From the NCBI RefSeq assembly GCF_032878975.1, contig NZ_CP043875.1, forward strand, positions 922,370 to 986,369: a DNA stretch of 64,000 nucleotides, written 5' to 3'. Both the position numbers and the translations under genes were made by a program. Positions within the stretch are counted from its first letter, which is position 1. Every line of letters begins with the position of its first letter. Of this stretch, positions 54,859 to 64,000 are shown in pieces. Under the pieces are notes generated by a model, which did not search any database, was not told the DNA's origin, and was given only the letters and a program-made list of their open reading frames with translations. Origin of the DNA: Methanoplanus sp. FWC-SCC4. GTDB taxonomy: Archaea > Halobacteriota > Methanomicrobia > Methanomicrobiales > Methanomicrobiaceae.

Positions 54859-55311
54859 ATGGAAACTGATCAGATTTGTTTGGATGTGGAAAAAAAAATT
54901 GGGTATAACTTTAAAAACAGAGAATATCTTATCCGAGCATTAACCCGCCATTCATACTCTAAAGAAAGAGATCTCCCTGAAAATGACTATATGGATGCAT
55001 ATGCAACACTTGGTGATGCAGTAATTGACGTCATAGTAATCAAATTTATTATTGACTCAGGAGAACATGAAAAAGGAAGTATAACCCTGAAAAAAACAAA
55101 TATGGTAAATATGAGCAGTTTAAGGAAACTGGGGGAGAAACTGGATATTCATGAGAATGTTTTATGGGGCAAAGGTGAAAGGCAGCAGGAGATCTGGACT
55201 TCGGGAAGGGTTCTTGCAGAATGCATGGAAGCGATTGCAGGTGCTGTTTTTCTTGACGGCGGACTTGAAGTTGTCTTTGAAATGTTAAAAAAGATAGACT
55301 TTGTTGATTAA
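54859..55311 (+). CDS. RNase III-family domain protein without dsRNA-binding domain
   Basis: A 150-residue protein. The RNase III signature reads DAYATLGDAVIDVIV instead of ERLEFLGDAVL, and the second catalytic region is AECMEAIAGAVFLDGG. Of the four acidic residues of bacterial RNase III, the first is aspartate, the second is alanine, and the aspartate in GDA and glutamate in MEA are kept. No dsRNA-binding domain follows. RNase III is rare in archaea. It may cut structured RNA like mini-III, or only bind it. Confidence 0.78.
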   Translation: METDQICLDVEKKIGYNFKNREYLIRALTRHSYSKERDLPENDYMDAYATLGDAVIDVIVIKFIIDSGEHEKGSITLKKTNMVNMSSLRKLGEKLDIHENVLWGKGERQQEIWTSGRVLAECMEAIAGAVFLDGGLEVVFEMLKKIDFVD

Positions 55312-55333
55312 AACTATTAAATTTAAAATAAAT

Positions 55334-55984
55334 TTATTTGATTTCTATTCTTTTCCCCTCAACCATGAAATATATTTTTTCTGCCATAAGACAGGCGTGA
55401 TCCCCTACTCTCTCAAGATGGCTTGAGACCATAACGTACTCGATACAGCCTGAAATATTTTTTTTATCTTCCATCATGTAGCTTATGCTTTCACGAAATA
55501 TCGATTTCTGAAGGTTGTCCACATCATCATCAAGATATGAAAGATTCTGTAATTTATCTGTTTTTTCTGATTTAAAGCCGTCCAATGCATCATTTAACAT
55601 TGAAATTACACATTTGCCCATGCGACAGAGGGAATTTATAATCTCAAGATGCTTTGAAAATTCGAGTGATTTTACCAGTTTTGCTACCTTTTTCCCGTTT
55701 CTTCCCACTCTATAAAATGAAACATTCATCTGACTTATACAGGTAATGGTCCTGATATCTGCTGCAACCGGCTGATACAATGCGAGTATCCTGAGTGTCT
55801 CTTCTTCTATTTGTGTATAATAATCAGAGAGTTTTTCTTTTCTTAAATATACATCTTCAGCGAGTTCTTTATCCATTGATTTTAATGCTTTCAGGGAATC
55901 AGAGAGCATTTCAATTGAAAAATTTCCCATTTCAATTACTTCTTTTTTTAAAGAATCAAGTTCTTCGTGAAATTTGTCATGCAT
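55334..55984 (-). CDS. phoU: Phosphate signalling protein PhoU
   Basis: A 216-residue helical protein with two PhoU three-helix repeats; LALYQPVAADIRTITCISQMNVSFYRVGRNGKKVA is the conserved metal-site region (the common D-R-x2-x-E pattern has N and G variants) and SSHLERVGDHACLMAEKIYF is the second. It restrains phosphate uptake through PstB. AAGGAGGTCAC is 7 nt before the ATG. It is last in the pst operon. Confidence 0.92.
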   Translation of the reverse strand: MHDKFHEELDSLKKEVIEMGNFSIEMLSDSLKALKSMDKELAEDVYLRKEKLSDYYTQIEEETLRILALYQPVAADIRTITCISQMNVSFYRVGRNGKKVAKLVKSLEFSKHLEIINSLCRMGKCVISMLNDALDGFKSEKTDKLQNLSYLDDDVDNLQKSIFRESISYMMEDKKNISGCIEYVMVSSHLERVGDHACLMAEKIYFMVEGKRIEIK

Positions 55985-55998
55985 TTATTGTGACCTCC

Positions 55999-56763
55999 TT
56001 ATCCGAATCTTCCTGTAATATAGTTGTTCGTCAGTTTGTTGTCAGGCGATGAAAATATCTTTTCAGTCTCCCCGAATTCAATCAGTTCACCCATATACAT
56101 AAATCCTGTATAATCGCTTATTCTTGATGCCTGCTGCATGCTGTGCGTAACTATTATGACAGTATAATCTTTTTTCAGCTCTTCTATGAGAGATTCGATT
56201 TTTGCAGTCGCTATCGGATCAAGAGCTGAACAGGGTTCATCCATAAGAATTACTTCAGGTTCTACTGCAAGCGTTCTTGCAATACAGAGTCTTTGCTGTT
56301 GTCCTCCGGAGAGGCCTGTTGCAGGATCGTCGAGCCGGTTGCTGACTTCATCCCATAATGCCGCCTGTTTCAGACTTTTTTCAACAATCTCATCCAGTTT
56401 TTTTTCGTCTTTAATCCCGTGAACTCTCGGCCCGTATGCAACATTTTCATATATTGATTTTGGGAAAGGATTTGGATGCTGAAAAACCATTCCAATTAAC
56501 TTTCTCAGGTTTACAACGTCAACACCGGGTGCATACAGATTTTTTTCATGATACAGGATTTCTCCTTTTATTTTGCAGTTATCAACAAGATCATTCATAC
56601 GGTTAAAGCATCTTAGAAGTGTGGACTTTCCGCATCCCGATGGACCTATAAGTGCTGTTACTTTATTTTTTTCAATTGAGATGCCTATATCTTTCAGAGC
56701 GGATTTATCTCCATAATGGAGATTAAGATCCTTTGTATTTAGTATAATATTTTCATTTTTCAT
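55999..56763 (-). CDS. pstB: Phosphate ABC transporter ATP-binding protein PstB
   Basis: About 254 residues. Walker [10 protein letters not shown], the Q-loop [22 protein letters not shown], signature [13 protein letters not shown] and Walker [17 protein letters not shown] are those of PstB. I start at ATG 56763, 5 nt after GGTGA; the upstream GTG overlaps the pstCA stop. It powers high-affinity phosphate uptake. Confidence 0.95.
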   Translation of the reverse strand: MKNENIILNTKDLNLHYGDKSALKDIGISIEKNKVTALIGPSGCGKSTLLRCFNRMNDLVDNCKIKGEILYHEKNLYAPGVDVVNLRKLIGMVFQHPNPFPKSIYENVAYGPRVHGIKDEKKLDEIVEKSLKQAALWDEVSNRLDDPATGLSGGQQQRLCIARTLAVEPEVILMDEPCSALDPIATAKIESLIEELKKDYTVIIVTHSMQQASRISDYTGFMYMGELIEFGETEKIFSSPDNKLTNNYITGRFG

Positions 56764-56768
56764 TTCGT

Positions 56769-58724
56769 TCACCACTGTATTTTTTTCTGGAAACTGTTTC
56801 TAATTAAAATCGCTGCTGAATAGATCAATATTACAAGAGTTATCAGTACAAGTGCTGTGCCGTACTGGTTTGATTCTGCTCCCGGCACATTTGTTGAGAG
56901 GATGAAGAGATGATAAGGAAGTGCCATTACAGGTTCAAATGGCGATGAAGGCAAAAACCTTGTTGAAAATACAACCGCTGTAAACATTATCGGTGCAGTC
57001 TCTCCTGCCGCTCTTCCTATTGAAAGTATCGTTCCGGTTATTATTCCCGGAACTGCACATGGAAGAATTACTTTTCTTATGGTCTGCCATTTTGTTGCCC
57101 CCAGGGCAAGACTTCCATGTCTTAATGAATCAGGTACACTTTTGAGGGACTCTTCGGTTGTCCTGATAATCGTTGGCAGGATCATCAGTCCAAGTGTTAT
57201 TTGTCCTACAATAAGGCTGATTCCAAAATCCAGATATAAAACCAGAAACGCAAAACCAAAAAGGCCGAATACTATTGAGGGCGTTCCGTTTAGCAGATCA
57301 ATTCCTGTTCTGATTATCGAAGTAATCCTGTTTTGTTTTGTGTACTCGTTCATGTAAACTGCCGAGCCGATACCAATTGGGAGAGAGAAAAGAACTGCTC
57401 CTGCAACAAGGTAGGCCGTTCCGATAATTGCAGGGAATATGCCTCCTTCTCTTCCCAGATTTTTAGGTGACTGTGTTAAAAATTCCCACGATATTGCGGG
57501 AAGTCCGTTTGATATTATGTCATAGAGTATCAATGCAAGCACTAAGAGGACAATTGCAACGGATGCATATATTAGTGAAAAGGCAATTTTTTGCTTTGTA
57601 TTTCTGCTGAATTTTGCATTTAGAAGTGCATATAACAGGTATATCCCGCCTATTGAAATCGCCGCTGCAATATTTAGCAGAACTGATATCACAATCAAAA
57701 CAACTGCCAGAATTGTCAGATTCAGAAGGAGTCTTTTATTACCGCTAAAAGATGAATGTTTAAAGAATTTTTTTATCTTCAACCCGGAATTTTTATTGAG
57801 ATTTTTTATTATATGTCCTGCTGAGAGGTTAATGAACAATGTAATAAAAAGTAAAAGACATGCTACCCCGAATAATGCATGATAATGAAGACTTCCTATG
57901 GCAACTTCCCCCATTTCAATTCCAAGAGTTCCTGTAAGAGTCCTGACCGGAGACAATACATTTAAAAGGGGTTCGGGTATTATTGCGGCATTTCCGGTAA
58001 CCATTAAAACCGCCATGGTTTCACCTATTGCTCTTCCCATTCCGAGAATTAATGCTGCTGTTATTCCTGAGGATGCGGCAGGAATCAAAACTTTTACTAT
58101 TGTTTGCAGATGTGTTGCACCAAGACCAAGTGAACCTTGTTTGTATGACATTGGAACAGAACTTATTGCATCTTCAGAGACACTGATAATGGTAGGTAAT
58201 GCCATAATGCCTAGAAGAATCGAACCGGCAAGCCAGCATTCCCCTGAAGGAATATCAAAGGCTATTCTCAGATAATTTGTAAGCACAATTAATCCGAAAA
58301 ATCCGTATACTACTGAAGGTATCCCTGCAAGAAGTTCTATTGCAGGCTTTACAACGGCTCTCGTTTTCGGTGATGCAATCTCTGATATATATACTGCACT
58401 TGCAATTCCAAGAGGTGTTGCAATAAGCATAGCGCCCAAAGTTACAAGAATTGTACCTGTCCAGAGAGGCATCGTCCCATATGAGGGATTTGCTCCCGAT
58501 GGATTCCAGACATTTCCAAAGAGAAATTCAGGAAGACTTACGTTTTCAAACAGGGAAACCGCATCTTTTAAGAGAAACAGCAATATGAAAAATACCGAAA
58601 ATGCTGCAAATATTGTTGTTAAAAACAATAAAGCCCCTGGTATTTTTTCGCCATAATGCTTTAATTTATTTCTGCTGCCCAAATCTCCTTTGAATGCAGA
58701 TTCTGATGAAAGAGTCATTTTCAT
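56769..58724 (-). CDS. Fused phosphate ABC transporter permease PstC-PstA
   Basis: A 651-residue single chain that carries both permeases. Residues 30-305 match PstC (EAA loop [20 protein letters not shown]) and residues about 400-650 match PstA (EAA loop [20 protein letters not shown]). Between them are extra membrane helices (about 330-410), of which some belong to the start of PstA. PstC and PstA are normally separate proteins. No internal stop or frameshift is needed, and the frame is open throughout. Confidence 0.9.
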   Translation of the reverse strand: MKMTLSSESAFKGDLGSRNKLKHYGEKIPGALLFLTTIFAAFSVFFILLFLLKDAVSLFENVSLPEFLFGNVWNPSGANPSYGTMPLWTGTILVTLGAMLIATPLGIASAVYISEIASPKTRAVVKPAIELLAGIPSVVYGFFGLIVLTNYLRIAFDIPSGECWLAGSILLGIMALPTIISVSEDAISSVPMSYKQGSLGLGATHLQTIVKVLIPAASSGITAALILGMGRAIGETMAVLMVTGNAAIIPEPLLNVLSPVRTLTGTLGIEMGEVAIGSLHYHALFGVACLLLFITLFINLSAGHIIKNLNKNSGLKIKKFFKHSSFSGNKRLLLNLTILAVVLIVISVLLNIAAAISIGGIYLLYALLNAKFSRNTKQKIAFSLIYASVAIVLLVLALILYDIISNGLPAISWEFLTQSPKNLGREGGIFPAIIGTAYLVAGAVLFSLPIGIGSAVYMNEYTKQNRITSIIRTGIDLLNGTPSIVFGLFGFAFLVLYLDFGISLIVGQITLGLMILPTIIRTTEESLKSVPDSLRHGSLALGATKWQTIRKVILPCAVPGIITGTILSIGRAAGETAPIMFTAVVFSTRFLPSSPFEPVMALPYHLFILSTNVPGAESNQYGTALVLITLVILIYSAAILIRNSFQKKIQW

Positions 58725-58760
58725 GCCAAAAATTGATAATTTTCCTGAAAACTGACCCGA

Positions 58761-59624
58761 TCAGGCTATGGGAATGTATCCTTCTTTTTCAACAACCGAC
58801 TGCCCTTCAGGACTTTTTAAAAATTCCAGATATTCTTTTGCAAGACCTTCCGGTTCTCCTCTGGTAATCATGTTAAGAGTTCTTGCAATCGGGTATTTTC
58901 CATCGACCACATTTTCAATGTTTGGAAGAATAACCTCTCCGTTTTCGAGAATGCCCAGACCATTTACATCTTCACCAAGGTATCCCATGCTGACATAGCC
59001 GATTGCACCTGGTGTCTGGGAAACAGTCTGTTTTACAGCACCGTTTGAATTCTTTTCAAGCTGGGTCTTTACAAAGTCCTGTTTTTCCATTACCTTTTCA
59101 TAGAAAAACTCTCTTGTACCTGAAGAACTGTCACGACCAACAACAACAATTTCCATGTCATCACCGCCGAGTTCTTTCCAGTTTGAAATTTCACCTTTGT
59201 AAACTTTCACCAGATTTTCAGATGTAATATCATCTACCAAATTTTCTTTATGCACAATAACCGCAATACCATCAAGGGCAACAACGTGCTGAATAAGTTC
59301 CGGATATTTTTCAGTTTCTGATGATTTTAAATCGCGTGATGCCATTCCTATATCAACAGTTCCTTCACCTGCTGATTGTATGCCGACACTTGATCCTCCT
59401 CCTGAAACCTGGAGATCCGTATTGGAATACTGGTCCATGAATTTTTCAGCTACTGCCTGTCCTATCGGAAGGACGGTTGTTGAACCCGTTATTGTAAGTG
59501 TTTCAATTTTTCCATTATCTGCACCTGATTTGTCATCACCTGTACATCCACTGACTAATACAGCCATAATTACAACAGCTACAAAAGAAAGTAGAAATAG
59601 AGCATTTTTTTTTGATACTTTCAT
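58761..59624 (-). CDS. pstS: Phosphate-binding lipoprotein PstS
   Basis: About 287 residues. A signal helix ends in the lipobox VSGCTG, and the mature part has the phosphate-binding motifs TITGSTTVLPIGQAVAEKF, VSGGGSSVGIQSAGEGTVDIGMASRDL and VVGRDSSSGTREFF. It is the extracellular phosphate receptor of the Pst system. I start at ATG 59624 because GGTAAT is 6 nt upstream, rather than at the two ATGs just before. Confidence 0.94.
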   Translation of the reverse strand: MKVSKKNALFLLSFVAVVIMAVLVSGCTGDDKSGADNGKIETLTITGSTTVLPIGQAVAEKFMDQYSNTDLQVSGGGSSVGIQSAGEGTVDIGMASRDLKSSETEKYPELIQHVVALDGIAVIVHKENLVDDITSENLVKVYKGEISNWKELGGDDMEIVVVGRDSSSGTREFFYEKVMEKQDFVKTQLEKNSNGAVKQTVSQTPGAIGYVSMGYLGEDVNGLGILENGEVILPNIENVVDGKYPIARTLNMITRGEPEGLAKEYLEFLKSPEGQSVVEKEGYIPIA

Positions 59625-59693
59625 AGTCATATTACCAATATCCAATTGGAAAAGTGATTATAAAGGTATTGTCGAAGTAAAATATATTTTGAC

Positions 59694-59705
59694 TATTGAT
59701 CAATA
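59694..59705. promoter_or_regulatory. Palindrome between pstS and the AbrB-PhoU gene
   Basis: TATTGATCAATA is a perfect 12-bp palindrome in the 132-bp divergent gap. AT-rich arms AATATATT lie on both sides. It fits a site for a dimeric regulator that acts on the pst operon and the AbrB-PhoU gene; the AbrB-PhoU protein itself is a candidate. Confidence 0.4.
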
Positions 59706-59756
59706 TATTAGTACGGGTTAAAAATTTATATTTTTAGATTTAAGATAATAATATAT

Positions 59757-60770
59757 ATGGATATCAGAAAAGTTCAGATGAGCGGAGGATCTTCTTATAT
59801 TGTATCTCTTCCTAAGGAATGGGTCAAAAAAAGTAATATCCATAAAAATGATCCTGTCGGGCTTATTGTACAGGAAGACGGGAACCTTATGATCACTCCC
59901 AATACAAGCGGTTTTCAGGTACAAAAAATCTGGGAATTTGAAGTTAATGCATCAACTGATCAGAATTATTTTCTTAGGTGTATGATTGGAGCATATATTT
60001 CAGGATACACTTCAATGAAAATATGGGCACATGGCAGACTTCCTGCCTTTGTTACTGAAAGAGTAAGAGAATTTACCAATATGGCAATCGGCCAGGAAGT
60101 GGTTGAGGAGTCTGATAAAACAATCATTATAAAAGATCTCTTAAACCCTTCAGAGATGCCTATCCTGAATACTCTCAACAGAATGTCTGTAATTGTTGCA
60201 AAAATGCACAGGGATGCACTTATTGCGCTAAAAGAGAATGACTTAAATCTTTCTAAAAACGTAATTGCAAGAGATAGTGATGTTGACAGACTGCACTGGC
60301 TTATTGGAAGACAGTCTCATCTGATTATAAATGACCTGAATCTTTCAAGAAGAATGAAAGTATCTCCTGATATGGCAGCCAGTTATTTTTTAATCAGCAG
60401 AATTATTGAACGTGTGGGTGATCATGCAACAAGAATAGCAGGCAATGTCGAAAAAATTGCAGGGAAAAATATTCCTGAAGAAATTTATGAAAAAATTGAA
60501 TCCGTAAGCAGTGAATCGCTAAAGGTGTTTCAGATGAGTACAGATTCATTTTTCCAAAATGACATTGAAAAAGGCAACAGTGTAATCGAACTTGCTTTTG
60601 ATATAGAGGAAAAGTGCAGGGAAATAAATAAAGAAGCAATAAATTATGACGCTGTTCTCGCAATACCGATTGTAAATATTTCAGACAGTATCAGAAGAGT
60701 ATTTGATTACTCTACTGACATCTGTGAAAATCTTATAAATGAAATTGTCGGAAAAACTCCAAAGATGTAA
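59757..60770 (+). CDS. AbrB-type DNA-binding and PhoU domain fusion protein
   Basis: A 337-residue protein. Residues 1-50 (MSGGSSYIVSLPKEWVKKSNIHKNDPVGLIVQEDG) are a SpoVT/AbrB-type swapped-hairpin DNA-binding domain. Two PhoU repeats follow; LISRIIERVGDHATRIAGNVEKIAG is the metal-site region of one. It is transcribed away from pstS over 132 bp. The build suggests a phosphate-responsive transcription regulator that senses PstB or metal through PhoU and binds DNA by AbrB, though this is inferred. Confidence 0.87.
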   Translation: MDIRKVQMSGGSSYIVSLPKEWVKKSNIHKNDPVGLIVQEDGNLMITPNTSGFQVQKIWEFEVNASTDQNYFLRCMIGAYISGYTSMKIWAHGRLPAFVTERVREFTNMAIGQEVVEESDKTIIIKDLLNPSEMPILNTLNRMSVIVAKMHRDALIALKENDLNLSKNVIARDSDVDRLHWLIGRQSHLIINDLNLSRRMKVSPDMAASYFLISRIIERVGDHATRIAGNVEKIAGKNIPEEIYEKIESVSSESLKVFQMSTDSFFQNDIEKGNSVIELAFDIEEKCREINKEAINYDAVLAIPIVNISDSIRRVFDYSTDICENLINEIVGKTPKM

Positions 60771-60855
60771 CCTGATTTAAAATATTTTCTTTTTAAAACC
60801 CTGGTTAATTTAAGTATATTTAAACATACTGATGATAATATTTTATTGATTTGTA

Positions 60856-62613
60856 ATGGGAAATATCAACTTTCCTTTTTTTAAGGGGGATAAAAAGGAA
60901 GAAAAACAATACCTGATTGTCGGACTTATTGCACTGTCCACAATTGGGGCATTTATAATTTCATATTTTGCACTAATTAATGGTATATCCGGCATATACC
61001 CTCATTTTTTTTATGTACCGGTTATTTTATCGTCATATTTTTTCCTGAGAAAAGGACTTTTATTTTCTTTGGTTATTTCTTTGGGATACTTTCTTGAAAC
61101 TCTGATATTTTTCCCGTATGATTACTTCATAATTTTCGGGGCAGGTGTGAGATCAATTGTTCTGTTATCAGTATCTTCAATTATTGTTTTCCTGGTGGAC
61201 AAACAAAGAGAAACTGAAAAGGATCTTAAAATTAGCCAGTTTGCAGTCGACAATTCTCCTGATGAGATTTTTTATCTGGATAAATCCGGTAATTTCTGTT
61301 ACGTAAATGAAACTTTTTGTTCAAATCTTGGATATTCAAAAGATGAACTAATTAGAAGTAATATTTCTAATTTCATTCCCGGGTTTTGTCCGGTTAAATG
61401 GAATGAATTTTACTCTCTTGTTAAAAAGGACGGCATTAAAACCTTTGAAACATATCAGACAGATTCCGGAGGGAAAAAGTATCCTGTTGAAGTCAAGGTT
61501 TTTTCAAGGGATTATGACAATCAGGAACTTCTATATTTCTTCTCAAGAAATATACTTGAGAGGAAACTTTTTGAGGAATCTCTTCAAAAATCAGAAAGAG
61601 AAATTACTCTTATTCTTAACAGCATAAGCGAAGGATTAATTTTTCTGGACACTGACTTCAGGGTAATCGGGGTAAACCGTGCAATAGAAAATTTATTTGA
61701 AAAGAAAAAAGAAGAAATCATTGGAAAAAAATGTCATGAAATATTTTATGGCAGAAATGAATTCTGTGAAAAATGTATTGCACAAATGTCACTTTCAGAT
61801 AAGAATTTTCAGTGTGGTGATTTTGAATCTCCTATTGGACGTATTTTCAGAATAAATTCAAATCCGGTTTTTGATGAAGAGGGTGAATTTTCAGGAATCG
61901 TTGAATCGGTTCTTGATATTACTGATAAAAAAAGTTATGAAAAGGCTCTTAAAAATTCAAACAAAAAACTAAACCTTTTATCTTCAATAACCAGACATGA
62001 CATTTTAAACCAGGTCACTGCCATAAAACTTGCCGGGGATCTTATCGCTTATGATGATAAAATACCCCCCGAATCTGAAACCGCAGAATATATTCAGATG
62101 ATCCTTGAATCAGTTGAAGTCATTAACAAACAAATTAGTTTTACAAAGGATTACGAAGAACTTGGAATAGAGCTTGCAGACTGGCAGGACGTTTCTGCGA
62201 TTATAAAAAATAATTATGCGAATAAAATTTTTGAATCTTTTAATCTAAAGTGTGACATCCCGGATTTTGAAGTCTTCGCTGATCCCATGTTTAAAAAAGT
62301 TATTTTCAATATGTTTGATAATTCCCTAAGGCATGGTGTTAATGTTACCTCTGTGAAATTTTCATTTATAGAGAATGAAGACAACGGTGTTTTGGTCTAT
62401 GAAGATAACGGACAGGGCGTTTTGGATGATAAAAAATCAATGATATTTGAAAAGGGTTTTGGATCAAATACCGGCCTTGGCCTTTACCTAAGCAAGGAGA
62501 TTCTCGGGATAACTGATATATCAATAACTGAAAACGGCGTTTATGGAAAAGGTGTACGTTTTGAAATAATTATTCCTTCTAAATACTGGAGGATGAAAAA
62601 TCAGGAACATTGA
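60856..62613 (+). CDS. Membrane-bound PAS histidine kinase
   Basis: A 585-residue sensor kinase. Four membrane helices (residues 20-115, with GIYPHFFYVPVILSSYFF as the family motif), two PAS domains (about 130-245 and 255-370; the second has KKCHEIFYGRNEFCEKC), an H-box RHDILNQ (about residue 380) and an ATPase domain (FNMFDNSLRHG, EDNGQGV, GFGSNTGLGLYLSKEI). All kinase parts are present. No response regulator is near. Confidence 0.88.
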   Translation: MGNINFPFFKGDKKEEKQYLIVGLIALSTIGAFIISYFALINGISGIYPHFFYVPVILSSYFFLRKGLLFSLVISLGYFLETLIFFPYDYFIIFGAGVRSIVLLSVSSIIVFLVDKQRETEKDLKISQFAVDNSPDEIFYLDKSGNFCYVNETFCSNLGYSKDELIRSNISNFIPGFCPVKWNEFYSLVKKDGIKTFETYQTDSGGKKYPVEVKVFSRDYDNQELLYFFSRNILERKLFEESLQKSEREITLILNSISEGLIFLDTDFRVIGVNRAIENLFEKKKEEIIGKKCHEIFYGRNEFCEKCIAQMSLSDKNFQCGDFESPIGRIFRINSNPVFDEEGEFSGIVESVLDITDKKSYEKALKNSNKKLNLLSSITRHDILNQVTAIKLAGDLIAYDDKIPPESETAEYIQMILESVEVINKQISFTKDYEELGIELADWQDVSAIIKNNYANKIFESFNLKCDIPDFEVFADPMFKKVIFNMFDNSLRHGVNVTSVKFSFIENEDNGVLVYEDNGQGVLDDKKSMIFEKGFGSNTGLGLYLSKEILGITDISITENGVYGKGVRFEIIIPSKYWRMKNQEH

Positions 62614-62665
62614 ATCTTTTTTTATTAAGATATTTCTAAAAAAATTATATTTTTAAAAAGTTAAA

Positions 62666-63550
62666 TTATTGAAGTTCTTTTGAAAGGGGGATGTTTAAAT
62701 CCGGACATTTTTTAGGGTCGTCTTCTGCAAACCATACAACTCTCTGCGGGAATGGAATTTCTATACCTTCAGACTCAAGAGCATCCTTTATTTTTAACAG
62801 AAGAACAATTTCAGTATTCCAGTAATCCCATGAAGGTGCCCACATCCTTGCAACTATGTCAACCCCGTTGTCACCGAGATTTTTTATCCAGGTATATGGT
62901 GCAGGATTTTTAAGAATATAGGGCTCTTTTTCAATTACATCCTTAATAACCTGAACAGCCTTGTCTCCGTTATCTTGATAGCTGATATTAACGGTATATT
63001 CAAATCTTATCGCCACATTTGTGACATAGTTGATTATTTTTGAGTTGAACACTTTTTCATTTGGGAACCGGACGAACTTGCCTTCATACGTTCTGATAAT
63101 TGTCGAGAGTATTCTGATGTCGTCAACATATCCCATTTCATCTTCAATTACTATCTTGTCGCCGACTTTTATCGGATGCTCAATTATTAAGAATAATCCT
63201 GATACAAGATTTGAAACCGTGCTCTGACTGGCAAAACCGATTATTATACTGAATACTCCGCCGGCGAGGAGAAGACCTGAGACGTCGGATATAATATTTG
63301 GCAAAGCTACCAGAAAACCGGTTATGACAATTCCGTAAAATAAAATCTTCCTGATAAGATTTAATTCATTGTCATCGAGTTTTTCCTTTAGTGTTTTGGT
63401 GAGGCTGTTTGTAACTATTCTTGCAATCAGGAATGTTGCACAAATAATTACAATGAATGAAGCGATATCATAGATTGAAATGCTGGTGGTTCCTAAGGAT
63501 TGTGTGAAATATTTGGATATTTCACTTGTATTTATATCGGATGTATCCAT
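62666..63550 (-). CDS. Small-conductance mechanosensitive channel (MscS family)
   Basis: A 294-residue MscS. Three membrane helices (residues 25-45, 65-85, 95-115), then the pore helix region LLAGGVFSIIIGFASQSTVSNLVSGLFLIIEHPIKVGD and the beta domain with DEMGYVDDIRILSTIIRTYEGKFVRFPNEKV, which is the MscS signature. It opens under membrane tension to release solutes. It lies 3 bp after the DUF432 gene on the same strand, a pair common in methanogens. Confidence 0.92.
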   Translation of the reverse strand: MDTSDINTSEISKYFTQSLGTTSISIYDIASFIVIICATFLIARIVTNSLTKTLKEKLDDNELNLIRKILFYGIVITGFLVALPNIISDVSGLLLAGGVFSIIIGFASQSTVSNLVSGLFLIIEHPIKVGDKIVIEDEMGYVDDIRILSTIIRTYEGKFVRFPNEKVFNSKIINYVTNVAIRFEYTVNISYQDNGDKAVQVIKDVIEKEPYILKNPAPYTWIKNLGDNGVDIVARMWAPSWDYWNTEIVLLLKIKDALESEGIEIPFPQRVVWFAEDDPKKCPDLNIPLSKELQ

Positions 63551-63553
63551 TGT

Positions 63554-64000
63554 TTAGTAACCCCATTCCATTGTAAATGTCTTCCCGACAACAGGTATGT
63601 TTCTGGCTGCAAAAACCTCTATTGATTTTTTCATTCCTTTATTAAGAGGTCTTGCACAGCAGAGAGTTTCAGCATCTTTTTTGCTCTGGATTTTCATTCG
63701 GCCGGCCATTGAAACAAGAGATTTATCGTAATATAATTTCATCCCGTATCCGTCCAGAATTATTCTGTTGATCTCCATCCACTCTGACATTTTATTCTCT
63801 ATTTCGATGCTGATCACCCCTTCTTTTTGGTTATCTGTTTCAGGGACTGATGAGTAGATTTCACTTTTTGTCCATCTTGTTATTGTGCCACCGTTAGGAT
63901 TACCATAAAGAGATAATTTGGGACTGTTGAATGAAAAAATATCAATCAGATGAGAATATTTGTTTGATATTAAAAATACTCCTATTTCGACAGGGAATTT
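63554..64000 (-). CDS. DUF432 family protein, 5' part cut by the window end
   Basis: A frame read from the window edge to 63554 with no stop. The visible 148 residues begin KFPVEIGVFLISNKYSHLIDI and end GKTFTMEWGY. The pattern, with LCCARPLNKGM and SIEVFAARNIPVVG, matches the C-terminal part of DUF432, a methanogen family that is usually next to MscS channels. A shorter 87-codon frame starting at GTG 63817 is possible, but open coding sequence runs on upstream and a GGGGTGATC there overlaps the GTG, so I favour the longer gene. Confidence 0.72.
   Translation of the reverse strand, partial: KFPVEIGVFLISNKYSHLIDIFSFNSPKLSLYGNPNGGTITRWTKSEIYSSVPETDNQKEGVISIEIENKMSEWMEINRIILDGYGMKLYYDKSLVSMAGRMKIQSKKDAETLCCARPLNKGMKKSIEVFAARNIPVVGKTFTMEWGY

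Noticed and set aside
1-64000. CRISPR arrays, rRNA or tRNA genes, and integrase or transposase genes
   Set aside because: I looked for regularly spaced repeats, tRNA T-arms and recombinase motifs and saw none.

Overview
The window looks like chromosome from a methanogenic euryarchaeon, most likely order Methanomicrobiales. This rests on gene content rather than a database match: a two-subunit pyruvate carboxylase, DUF2111, DUF2551, DUF7123 and DUF432 proteins, archaeal SecF-SecD, an Sm-like protein, a Cdc48/VAT ATPase, an AglJ-type glycosyltransferase, RtcB with archease, and PAS sensors ending in a short methanogen-type module. Intergenic DNA is AT-rich, many promoters show a BRE/TATA box, and several genes appear leaderless. 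I see no tRNA, rRNA, CRISPR array or insertion sequence.

Layout. 0.2-1.7 kb: an ApeA-like HEPN protein (probable anti-phage RNase). 1.9-9.2 kb: a biotin/anaplerosis block: pyruvate carboxylase A and B, a biotin ECF transporter (bioY, two ATPases, EcfT) and biotin ligase/repressor BirA with a DUF2111 gene. 9.3-12.4 kb: RNA repair (archease, RtcB), a glutamine-amidotransferase-like protein and two small proteins. 12.6-20.2 kb: SecF-SecD, thioredoxin, an endonuclease III-like glycosylase, class II aldolase, AglJ-like glycosyltransferase, DUF99, a pilin, a TFE-beta/RPC39-like factor, an Sm-like protein and fructose-bisphosphatase. 20.3-23.3 kb: a cdc48-hsp20 operon behind a strong palindrome. 23.5-32.1 kb: a CMD-family protein, AroD, an NrdG-type activase, a UPF0200 kinase, a TIM-barrel protein, RNase Z, an MgtE-like transporter with a PhoU/TrkA-C partner, and a DHH nuclease.

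32.2-42.5 kb: small proteins, a lipoprotein, a ketopantoate-reductase-like enzyme, two transporters (one with a His-rich tail), a peroxiredoxin, two tandem PAS proteins sharing a near-identical 3' end, and a DNA glycosylase. 42.6-49.3 kb: a bacterial-type uvrA-uvrC-uvrB cluster and a 59-residue protein. 49.4-55.3 kb: a DUF5591 protein, two FKBPs, CutA, a ClC channel, a flavin-binding-like protein, a thioredoxin-like protein and an RNase III-like protein. 55.3-60.8 kb: a pst phosphate operon (PhoU, PstB, a fused PstC-PstA, PstS) divergent from an AbrB-PhoU protein. 60.9-64.0 kb: a membrane PAS histidine kinase, an MscS channel, and a DUF432 gene cut by the window end.

The most interesting undescribed signal is an 18-bp element, TACTTTCACACCG followed by a variable GC-rich end. 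It occurs three times, each just upstream of a TATA box: before uvrA, before the 59-residue gene after uvrB, and before a stretch with no good ORF that could encode a small RNA. This suggests a small DNA-damage-type regulon. Other notable items are the palindrome over the presumed cdc48 transcription start, the gene-conversion-like identity of the two PAS genes, the 24-histidine tail of the EamA transporter, the PstC-PstA fusion, and a UvrC lacking its C-terminal helix-hairpin-helix domain.
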